Shown piece by piece: positions 20,760-29,640 of a stretch of 64,000 nucleotides of DNA (position 1 is the stretch's first letter; each line of letters starts with the position of its first letter). Made by a program: the position numbers and the translations under genes. The DNA comes from Prorocentrum cordatum (taxonomy: Eukaryota > Sar > Dinophyceae > Prorocentrales > Prorocentraceae): positions 497,796-561,795 of the forward strand of contig CAUYUJ010015027.1 of the NCBI GenBank assembly GCA_963575745.1. The letters are read 5' to 3'. Under the pieces are notes generated by a model. The model saw nothing but the letters and a program-made list of their open reading frames with translations. It was not told the DNA's origin and made no database searches.

Positions 20760-20996
20760 TCTGGCATTCAGATTTTGTTCCAAGGCTTCGTTGGGTGGGG
20801 GGGCGGGCATTGTCTTCACATCGATGCTGGCGCGGCGCTGACTGTCACCACCACAAGTTCCTTCGTGGTCGATTGCGCTGGGATCTACAACGACCAGGTT
20901 TCACAGTGCCAATCGCAGGGCATGTCCATCGCCAGCATCCACAGCGATGCAGAGAACAACGAGATCTTGAGTTTGCTCCAATTTAAGAACTCTTGA
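20760..20996 (+). pseudogene. C-type-lectin-like domain fragment
   Basis: In the frame ending at a TGA at 20994, the last 35 residues read like the start of a C-type lectin-like fold. A Cys (in CQSQGMSIASIHS) is followed by Gly and the conserved A-S-I-H-S then AENNEI, matching the family's 'C...G..LASIHS..EN..I' region. The remaining 80-90 residues of a normal domain are absent: the frame stops and the sequence passes into repeat F. Upstream residues (GGHCLHIDAG) might be part of a preceding module. Most likely a truncated exon copy or gene relic. Confidence 0.45.
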
Positions 20997-21270
20997 CGCT
21001 TCGTGTATTCCCGCCAGGCCCGCTCTGACTGGACTCGCCGCTGGCGCGCTCGCCTGCGGCCGCTGACTAAAAAGTATCCCCGCCAGCAGTCTCTTGACGC
21101 TGCTGGCGCGCTCGCCTGCGGCCGCGACGAAAGTACCCCCGCCAGCCTTTGCTCTGGACGGCGCGCGGCCTTTCCGTTTGCGCTCGCGATCAAAAAGTAC
21201 CCCCACCAGCCCATCCAGAAACGGTCAGCAGGGGAATTGGTAAGCCAGGGACGGCTGGAAGCATGCATTA
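20985..21270. repeat. Repeat F copy 2
   Basis: Contains about three inner units marked by AAAGTACCCCCGCCAG and CTGGCGCGCTCGCCTGCGGC. It ends with CCAGAAACGGTCAGCAGGGG and GGACGGCTGGAAGCATGCA, shared with copy 1. Confidence 0.75.
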
Positions 21271-21294
21271 GCGCGGCCGTCTTCCGAAAAACAA

Positions 21295-21415
21295 GGATCA
21301 CACATAGTTTTCCGCATTGAAGTTTAATATGGTAACCAGTGCAAGATACGACGTGGTGTTCCCCGTGGTAAACATCTCTAGCGAAGGTGGCTGTATCCAC
21401 CTTGGGCCACGACAC
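21295..21415. repeat. ~120-bp repeat, third copy
   Basis: GGATCACACATAGTTTTCC, then GTGCAAGATACGACGTGGTG and CCACCTTGGGCCACGA, as in 19275-19515. Confidence 0.75.
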
Positions 21416-21774
21416 ACGAGCCTCAAAAGAGTATCATGTACATTACACTTCGAGCCCAAGCGACGACGGAGGCAAAGAGGAGGGGGTCAGGCCCCCATAG
21501 AATAGAAACTCCGATTCTACAACGGACTCAAATGTGAGGGGGTCGAGCCTCAGGACCTAACGTATGCGATAGTTGGTCTGGGAGAGGGGGGTCAAAATTC
21601 CGGCCTCCTCTTGGAATTTTGACCCCCCCCCTCCCCGGGCCACGGGCAATCCCTTTTTTTCGGCCCGTCCCAACATCTTCCTGGGCCTCCTCGCTCAGGC
21701 GGGACTTCCCTTGAGATGGGGGTGAAGGAGGAAGGAAGGAAAGGAAGATGACAAGAAGGATGAGAAGTCGAATG
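21416..21774. other. No recognisable gene
   Basis: Sequence with a near-palindromic patch around TCAAAATTCCGGCCTCCTCTTGGAATTTTGA (21592-21622, arms TCAAAATTCC / GGAATTTTGA). Nothing else is recognisable. Confidence 0.45.
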
Positions 21775-22545
21775 TTTGGCAATTGTTTTTGCGAGAGGTT
21801 CTTGGGGAACTCTTGGGGCCATCTTACGGGTTCTCTTGGGCTCCCCGTGGGGCTCTCTTGGGGCTCTTTTGGGGGTCCTTTGGGCCTCTCTTGGGGGTCT
21901 CTTGGGGCTCTTTGGGAGAGTGTTTGGGCCCCCTTGGGGCTCTTCTGGGGGGTCTGGGAGGCCTCTTGGGGCCGTCTTGGACCCCTTCGCTCAAAAAGAC
22001 GGGGGTCGTAAATTTAGGCACCCCCCTCGGATGCCTAAAAGGGGCGTTTAGGGACTATTGGACCGCTCTTGGGGCGCTCTTGGGCGCTCTTGGGCCCGTT
22101 TTGGGGCCCTCCTGGGCCTCTCTTGGGGCTATGTTGGGCCATCTTGCGGCCATTTTGGCGCCTCAAGAACCCATCGGAAGCGAAAAAGCGAAAAGGCAAC
22201 AACCATTGATCTGACCTAGGTTTTGAACCCATTTTGGCATCTTGGGGGGTCTTTGGAGGGCTCGGAGGGCACTTGACACCGTCTTGGGGCCATCTTGAGG
22301 CCTCTTGGATGCGTGTTGGAGGCTATCTTGAGCCGTCTTGAGGTACCTTGGGCGATCTTGGAGGCCGGGCTAGCTAAAGCCCTCTTGAAGCTATCTTGGG
22401 CCATCTTGGACGCTCGAACCCCTCGCGGTGGAGCCCGTCCAGACGCAGGGAGGGGGGGAGGTAAACTTCCCGAGCAGGGAAAGAAAGAAGGTTAGAAAAG
22501 GAAACGCTGTAGACCACCTGCGCCCAGAGGGCTGGTGGGATTGGG
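21775..22545. repeat. Segmental duplication, copy 2
   Basis: Partner of 19955-20610 in the same orientation, with the shared landmarks listed there. It contains a unique insertion of about 80 bases near 22170-22255 that is not in copy 1. Confidence 0.8.
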
Positions 22546-24062
22546 GCCACTTTCCAAACGGACAAAGTTCGCTGGGCAATGTTTTGGGCGAGTTGCCCCT
22601 CCCTTGCCAGCAAGAAAAGGGAAACATGCCAGTGACCCTAAGTGGTCGGCGGACTTCCCTTGCCTTAAGCGCTGCGTGGCGGTCGGAGGGTCGGCCCGAC
22701 GCTGCCCCATCTGCGTGACTACTGTTGTTCAGACTCGCCTTGCCGCCGCGCTGAAAAAGTGTGAGAGCCCCCAGCCTCCAAGGCCGGCTGATCTGGACGG
22801 CATGCGGCGTCGCATCAGGTCACCGTGAGGCGCCAGCGATGCAACGGCACCAGATTTGGCCAGGCCTTCCGTGGGTTGTGGCCCAGGGGCCCCGGGGGAC
22901 CTGGGAAAATTCGGGGCGCCGATCTGTCGCCGCTCCAATGCGACTTTGGGATTCGATATCATCCGACGGGCGCGGCTCGGATCTGTGTCGATCCAATTCG
23001 AGGAATCAGACGTCTCGCCCTCGGCAGAAGCCGGTGAAAGTAAAACGAGGGCGGTTCCGTTCAAGTCCGCCAGCGGAATCTGGCCTACCTCAAGGTCAAG
23101 ATATCATGAGAGGTCGACGCTGGCTCCCCTAGAGTTTCTGGAGCCTGCCAGCTGCCGCTCATTTCCATCACTTGTCCATTACGTGAGGCACTGTGCCGAG
23201 CTCGGTAGTCCCAGCTCGCGGACAAAGAACATATCGCAGGTGCGAAAGTCTTACGCCTTATTGTGGCAAGTTGCAGTCCTTCCCGTGTCCCAAGCAGCAG
23301 CGTGAGCCAAGGAGATTATCCAGGTCGCGCGGAGCACGGTCACGCGTCCGTGCAAGCCGATGCGCATTCGTCCGCTTATTTGTTTTTTTGCCTCATCCTC
23401 AGGAGGACAAGGCTTCGGAGGTCTTCAAGTGTTTCCGGATTCGTTCGGAGGCTTTCGGGCTTTTCTTTGGATTCTGCAGGAGCGGCGGCAGGAGGAGAAG
23501 GAGGAGCAGGAGGATGGGATGGGGAAGAGAGTGACGAAGAGGGGGAGGACGTGGACGAGCTAACGGGGGGACACTTCCTCTCCTTCTCCTTGCTTGTTCC
23601 GCTTCCCCAGCTGGTCCAGCCCGTTTCGCCAGAGACGTGAGCGCTCTCCGCCCCTGGATATTCATCCCCATCGTCCCTCTTGTCTATGTTTGTCCCAGCC
23701 CTCCTTTGGGGTTCTCGTTGCGACTAGGAGGCCATGTTTCATCCCCTTGCGACAACTGGCGTTCCGGCGGTGGGGGGATGGATGGAGGGGGCCAGTAACG
23801 TCACGATTCGCGTGGGGGCGGTCTAGGAATGTTTAGGAATGGCTAATTTCCAGACGGCGTTGGCGCGAATCGTGGCGGTACCAGGGGGCGGGGCGGGGCC
23901 GGTAACAGGCGTGATCGCGTATGGTAAGATAGGGGTTCTTGAGCGTTGTTGTTTTCTCCTGTCCTTTTTCCCGCTTCCCTCTTCCTCTCACTCCTATTGC
24001 CTCCTACTTGTCACCTTTCTCCCAACTTGCCTCCTGCCTCGTCTTACCTGAGGGTTCCCTGG
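22546..24062. other. No recognisable gene
   Basis: Mixed GC-rich sequence with open frames on both strands. None shows a conserved domain. CCAGCCCGTTTCGCCAGAGA at 23618 echoes the 65-bp repeat of 16350-16690. Confidence 0.4.
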
Positions 24063-24265
24063 TGGGCTGCGTGCTACGAAACTGTCGCGACATCCGTGTG
24101 CTCCTGAGGAGTCTGCGTTGTGCGGGCCTGCACGGATTTTGATTCGACCTCGCCAACCTTGGGGGGGCTGCGACATGCGAAACTGTCGCCACTTTCGTGT
24201 GCCCCTGGGAGTGTCGCGTAATGTGCAGGCCAGCGCGGATCCAGATTGGGTCACCCTCGGACACG
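24063..24265. repeat. ~105-bp tandem repeat, two copies
   Basis: GGCTGCGTGCTACGAAACTG (24066) and GGCTGCGACATGCGAAACTG (about 24167) open two units. Each carries TCGTGTGC-type text and later GATT..GA/GATTGGGTC. Confidence 0.65.
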
Positions 24266-24569
24266 TACGGAAGAATTTGGCCAGACAGCCAACAGGCAGT
24301 TTGGCACGCGCATCGTGCCGAGGCCATTGTTGTGGACCCGGTGTCCGGTAGCCTACGGGACATGTTCGTACACTTGTACCGGAGTGCAGGCTAGGTGTTG
24401 CTACGGTGAGGGTGTTGGCTAAGGACTGTTCCCAGGTGGCTTCAAACGCTGGAGGATTCCTTATCTGATGACAGGCAGTGATATCCATGGCCAAGCCACG
24501 ATTGGATTTCCAGCGGACTCCAGAACTCGGATTCTTTATCCAAGGGTTCCTTATCCAATGCCGTCACCA

Positions 24570-24591
24570 TCCGTAGCCGTGTTGGCTCAAG
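24570..24591 (+). other. Relict dinoflagellate spliced leader encoded in DNA
   Basis: Positions 24571-24578 read CCGTAGCC and 24582-24591 read TTGGCTCAAG. Together with T at 24570 this matches the 22-nt dinoflagellate spliced leader at 20 of 22 positions. The two differences are in the middle A/T run (A to G at 24579, T to G at 24581). The first ATG follows 3 nt later (24595). Spliced leaders are added to mRNA by trans-splicing, so a genomic copy in front of a reading frame indicates reverse transcription and reinsertion of a mature mRNA. Confidence 0.85.
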
Positions 24592-24599
24592 GCCATGGG

Positions 24600-24990
24600 G
24601 CGCCCGACGACCGCGAGTCGCCCGCGGCGCTCAAAGCGCGAGGGGCTCCTCGCTTTGGACCAGCGCGACGCAGTTTTGAGCCAGAGCCTGGGTGTGAGGC
24701 GGGCGCCCTCGGCGGGATGGTGGCTCCCGCGCGGGGCGGTGCTTCCCCTGGCGCTGGCACTCGCGGCGCTTGTGGCGGCGGCGGCGGCGTCTGGAGCGGA
24801 GCGTACTTGGTCTGCTCCTGCGGGCAGTGGTCCTACGCGACCCGAGGGCGGTGCTTTGGCTGCCACGCCGTGGCCCCGTCTTGGGTGCGGGTGCGGGGAT
24901 CGGCGGTCGGCGACCAACCCGTGCCCGACGCTGAAGGCTTCGTCAAGGCGGGCAAGGGCAAGAAGGGGCGCCGCAAGGCCCGCGCTGTAG
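24600..24990 (+). pseudogene. LINE A N-terminal part with Cys-cluster
   Basis: The frame open through 24600-24990 contains CSCGQWSYATRGRCFGC, a C-x-C...C-x2-C cluster that resembles the Cys-rich W-C-x-C...C-x2-C motif I associate with the start of dinoflagellate LINE-type polyproteins. It probably binds zinc and RNA. The ATG at 24595 is in another frame, so at least one frameshift lies between the leader and this motif. Confidence 0.5.
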
Positions 24991-24997
24991 CCACTGA

Positions 24998-25903
24998 TTG
25001 GGCTGGCAAAGCCTCGGACGTCGGCATCGGAGGAGGCTGCAGCAGCCAGGGCAGCCAAAGCAGAGCAACCAGGAGAAGGAATCCCGACTGGCAGAGCTTG
25101 AGCGTGCCATCGCCCGCCTGGAGGCTTGCCCCAACTTCGGAGGTGAGGAAGATGCTTTTGTGGCTGAGCGGCTGGCCGGCCTTCGTGCCAAGAAGGATCA
25201 AGCTGCCGCCGATCTGGCACGCGACAAGGAGGCTTTCTTGTCCCCCGCGGCGCGCCTGCGCAAGGCAGCCAACAAGGCCAGCTAGGCAGAGCGCTGGGCG
25301 GCGGCAGCACGCAAGGCGCTCGAGGCGGCCGACGCCGCGGTGGCAGCAGCACAAGCATCAGTGCAGGCAGCGGCAGATCAGCTGGAGGAGGCCGAGGAGC
25401 GCCGCACCGAGGCACGAGAGACGCGTCGAGTCGCTTTCGGTCACTACATGATCGTTGTGGTCAGCGTCTACCTGAGGCAGTCCACAAAGCTGCCAGGCGT
25501 CAACCTCGAGCTGCTCGGCATGTTCCAAGAGTTTCTGAACGCCGCTAGCGTGCCTTTCGTTGTGGCGGGCGACTGGAACATGGAGCCGCGCGAGCTGTCG
25601 GCGTCGTGGCGGCCTCGCTCGGTCGGAGGAGCCGTGCTGCAGCCACCGCAGCCGACCCGCAATGGTAAGAAGTACGTCTACTTCTTCGTCTCGGCTGCGC
25701 TGGCGGCGCTCGCACCCCATCTCGAGGCGCCACGGCCGACGACGACGTGCCCGCGCGTGCCAGTGCGCCTCTCCTTCGCGAAGCCGGGCGCCCTGGCCCA
25801 GGTCTGGATGCTGAAGTCCACGCGGAGGTTCGACGTCGCGCAGAAGGTGTCGGCCGAGGCAAAGGCTCGAGCGGATGACCTTGCCCAAGAAGTGCAGCGG
25901 TAG
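24998..25903 (+). pseudogene. LINE A coiled coil joined to C-terminal half of EEP endonuclease
   Basis: One frame with a single internal TAG (25283-25285). 25060-25440 encodes a Glu/Ala/Arg heptad-like coiled coil (ELERAIARLEA, later DQLEEAEERRTEARE). It then passes abruptly into an endonuclease/exonuclease/phosphatase fold at VVVSVYLRQSTKLPG. The conserved VVAGDWNMEP (about 25558-25587) provides the GDxN catalytic Asp/Asn pair. The N-terminal half of the endonuclease, which carries the first catalytic Asn and the metal-binding Glu, is missing. After about 25640 the similarity fades. Confidence 0.6.
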
Positions 25904-26160
25904 GCTCCCCTGCTGGATGCTCGAGGCCTTCCCGACGAAGCGGTGCGAGAGTTCTCCGATGTGGCGGAGGCGCACCTGATCGGGCTGTTCGAGATTCAGG
26001 ATGGCGGAGCCTACGGTGGCAGGTCTCGCAGTGTCCGCAGGGTCCAGAAGTGCCTGAAGGACTTCCAGCGCACCGAGACGGCCGGGAAGGTCCACCCGCT
26101 GACTAGGCTCTGGATGTCCTTGGGGAGGCGCTGGCTCCGCCGCCTCGGCATCGGGCCTAC

Positions 26161-27330
26161 TTGGGGCACCTGGAGGAGGCTGCCCTCGCTCTGGTTCCGA
26201 ACTTCACCCAGCAGGGCTGCGACATGTTCACACCCGCGAGCACGCGGCTGCTGCTGGAAAAAGTCGAAGCGTCCACGCGGCGTGGCGGCTTCTTCTTGGG
26301 GGCCATCCAGGTTGCCACAGCCAACCGCTTGCGCGGTGCCCAGTTTGCGCGATGCCGCTGGACGGAGTTCGTGGACGACGCCCTGGCTGCAGGAGGCAGC
26401 GGGGCGCATGCGCTCAGCAAGCAGCAGCACGGGGAGAAGTGTTCGGTTCTGAGCGAGGGAGGCCAAGCAGGTGCCCCTCTTGCCCCGCTGGAATGCCAAG
26501 CGGCCTTAGACCAGACGCTGAAGGAGCGGAAGCAGATCTGGGTGGACAGGAGGGCCCCCAACGCGCCGCATCAGGACATGGACGCAAGGGAACCTCGGCC
26601 GCCTGAGAGCTGGGTGGCGACCGTGGACCTACCTGCCATCACTGGGGGAGAAGTGGTCGCGGCGGCCAAGACCTTCCCCAAGAAGACCGCCTTGGGCTGG
26701 GACGGCTCCCACCCGCGACTGCCGCTGCGCTTGGGCCAGACCTTCGCGGCCCGCGCTGCGGAACTGCTTTCGGTCTTGGAGCGCGATCCCAGACCCCCGG
26801 GCATCTTCGCGACGCAGATCGTATCCCTTGCGAAGCCCGAGGGTGGCAGGAGGCCATCGGGCCGCTGCCTTTTCTGGCCGCGGCTGTGGAGCCGCATGCG
26901 GAGATGGCGCTGCGCCAGATGGGAGATTCAGCACGGGCTGCCCGAGGTCTGGGGCAGCGGCTCAGGTACCAGCTGCGACGGGGCGGCCTGCCTGCACGAC
27001 CCGCACCTCGGGCTGGCGCGCTCGAAGGGCTTCGAGGGAGTGTCCGTGTACTCCGCTATCCGCAAGTTCCACGAGTGGACTGACCACCAGCAGATCCTTC
27101 AGGCGGCGGAGGCGAACGGCTTCAGCCCTGGCCTGGCGAAGGCTCTCTGCGTCGCCCACGCGGGCCCCCGGCGCGCCGCGGCGGACGGCGCCGCCAGCGA
27201 GGAGATCTGCGCGAGAGGGTCGGTGATCCCAGGGGTCGTGACCATGCTGCGCGACAAGCGCCTGCCCATCAACTGGAGCAAGACGAAGGGCCTCTTCGTC
27301 GACGCGGCACCGTTGTTGAAGGGGCCGCGC
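26161..27330 (+). pseudogene. LINE A reverse-transcriptase remnant
   Basis: The finger region is recognisable in KKTALGWDGSHPR and IVSLAKPEGG. A palm-like region reads VSVYSAIRKFHEWTDHQQIL and then ANGFSPGLAKALCVAHAGPR. The position expected for the first catalytic Asp of motif A (x-D-I-x-K) holds Ala in YSAIRKF. No Y/F-x-D-D motif C can be found in frame. The enzyme is therefore inactive, and frames drift after about 27300. Confidence 0.55.
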
Positions 27331-27370
27331 AGGCAGCCTCGCTGGGAGCGGCAGCAGGCGGTCCCGCCGC

Positions 27371-28704
27371 ATGCGATGCCCACTCAGTCAGCGCGTGCTG
27401 GCGAGGACTACGCGGCTGTCGCTGCGATGGGGGGTAATCATCGGGGTCTGCGAAATCCCCAGCGACTGCAAGGGCGCGGAGGGCTTCGTCGGGAACCTGC
27501 AGCGCGCCCAGGGGGCGACCTCGCTGCGCGCCCACCTGCGGGCGCGGGTCGGCGACGAGATCGACGGCGTCGCGGCGAGGCGCATCCCAGCCCGCGTCTT
27601 AGGCGGCGGTGCGATCACTGCGAAGGAGAGAGACGGAATCCGTCTGACCGACAATAGGGCCAGGGCGGGCGCTGGGTTTCTTGCGGCGGGCGACGAAGAC
27701 ACCCTGCTACTCGGGGGCCTCGCGGCCCGAGCCCGCAACGCGGCCCGGCACGCGGCGGAGATCGAGGTCCGCATCAGCGACCATGGGGCCAGAGTCTGCC
27801 GGCCGACGGCGGCGCTCGACGACTTCGATTTCGCCGTGCCCGAGCGGGGGGCCAGCGAGCCCAGTGCGGCCGCAGGCGGCCCCCCAGGCGCGACGGCAGC
27901 CGCCGTGCTTGCGGCGTCTGCCGCGGCGGCGGCCTCGAGGGGGGCGGAGCGAGGAGGCGGCCTTCCTGCGCGGAAGCGTCCTGCGGCAGCGGCGTCGGCG
28001 GGCACTTGCGGCCTGGGCTCGGCCGGCAGGTCTGCCGCCGCCACGCCTGCCGCCGACGGGCGCGTGGATCCTCGGGCCCAGGCGCCACCGGCGGCGGGCG
28101 GCAGCGAGGCCCTCGGTCAGCCGCCGCCGCCTGGAGCCGACGCCAGCTGATGGCGCGGCGCGTGGAGGGCGTGGCAGGGGAGTTCCTCGCCTGCACCGCA
28201 TGCTTCACGCATGCGAAGACGCCCAAGATGCGCTGGAGAGGGCTCCGCGATGAGCGCGCAGGTGCCGCCGCCAGCCGAGCCCGCCAAGGCTCGAGGGCGC
28301 AGGCGCGCAACGACCTGGAGCGCGGCCTGCTGCCAGGGCCCGAGCCGAATAAGGCCATCGGGGCGCTCGCGACGCCGACGGCCGAGGCGCGGAACCGCTG
28401 GGCGGAGAAGCCTGGGTTGGAGGCGGGCAGCCACCACGCCGCGAGCGCGGCCGCGCGTGCCCGCTCGGCGCAGGGCGGCGAGGATGAGCGGCCAGCCAGG
28501 CGCCAGAGGACGCGCGCGTCGGCCGCCAGCTGGAGCTCGGGCGCCAGCGCAGCAGGCGACGTTCTCATCCTGCCGCCGGCCGAGGCGGTGGCCGCGGCAT
28601 TCGGTTTCGCCTCGGCTGCGGAGGCGCGGGCCCGCGGGGCTGCGGCTCGCATGTCGTGGGCGGCCGCTGCGGCTGCCATGCGCGCGCAGCGCAGCATTGC
28701 ATGA
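27371..28704 (+). pseudogene. LINE A C-terminal region
   Basis: Frame 27371-28150 and then the frame to 28704 carry an Ala/Arg/Pro-rich protein. Near 28152-28250 it includes MARRVEGVAGEFLACTACF and a following KTPKMRWRGL. This resembles the C-terminal single Cys-pair module of dinoflagellate LINE proteins. Function unknown. The call depends on its position after the RT remnant. Confidence 0.4.
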
Positions 28705-29640
28705 ATTCGCGCACGCGGGCCGTTGCCCCCGAAGAGAGAAAACAAATGCCGTCGCCAGAGTTCAGTGTTGGGCCGGAAGGCCGTAGGTTTGGGTTCAATC
28801 TGCGCGGTTCAAATTCGGTTGGCAACTGATTTGGCTTTTGCGCCTTCTTTAGGCAGACCGCTGGGTCAACAAGGCTCGAGGCGTGGACCGCGCAGCATGG
28901 CCTGTAGCCGTCTTTTCACAACGCGGGCGGAATCTGTTAACGCGCATGTAGTATCATATTTCCCCAACGTCGCCCCCACATGTGGGAGAAACCATATCTG
29001 AAAGCCGGTATTGGACTCGGAACAGTCTATATGACCAGGCAGAAACCAGTATGCTAAAACAGAAATGCGGACAGGAAAGCCAGCATCGGCCACATCAGCA
29101 AAACCGACAGGGGTGGGTGGGTGTGTGTGTGTGTGTGGGGGGGGGGCGAAACATGCTATTTTCTGGCCTGATGAATGCGTAAGAGCGCGTCATGCGAAAT
29201 CAGATGTGGAGTACACATCAATCACCACAAGCACGAGGACAACACCAATGGCAATCACAATAGCAAACACAGTGAGCAGCCGCAGCCGCGCAAACAAAAA
29301 ACCGGCAGGGGCCTCCAGCCCACCTGGAGGGGCGCCATCCTCGTGACGTCTGACAACATCCATGTAGCACCATAACTCGCATGCAAGTGCGCAAGCCGTG
29401 GCACAAGTGGAGGCAGCCACATCAAGATCGCAAGAAGGCAGCGCATCGGGGGCGGCGGGGAGCGACCCGCTCCTGGCACCGGGGAAGAAGGCAACGGCTT
29501 CGAGAGTGCGGAGGTGGAAAGCAGATCTCGGGAATGGAGAACTGAACTGGACGACATAGCGTCGTCGAGATAGTGTCCGATCGCGCGTTGGCCCGGGAGT
29601 TTGCAACGGAAGCGCGGGGGAGGAATATTGGATTGCCAGT
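28705..29640. other. Spacer with short TG/G run; weak minus-strand membrane-like frame
   Basis: GTGTGTGTGTGTGTGGGGGGGGGG lies near 29117-29147. On the - strand the frame 29606 to 29190 ends in a hydrophobic stretch (LRLLTVFAIVIAIGVVLVLV) followed by IDVYSTSDFA and a stop. It looks like a tail anchor or the last membrane helix of a protein. No homologous domain was recognised, so it is noted only as a possible fragment. Confidence 0.3.

Larger units (their letters stand above)
24570..28704 (+). mobile_element. Decayed LINE-type retrotransposon A (dinoflagellate)
   Basis: In order: spliced-leader relic, Cys-rich N-terminal part, coiled-coil segment, truncated endonuclease (EEP) domain, reverse-transcriptase remnants, and an Ala/Arg-rich C-terminal part with Cys pairs. 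The parts lie in different frames with several stops, so the copy is dead. There is no poly(A) tail or clear target duplication at the 3' side, and the end at 28704 is only the end of readable coding similarity. Confidence 0.65.
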
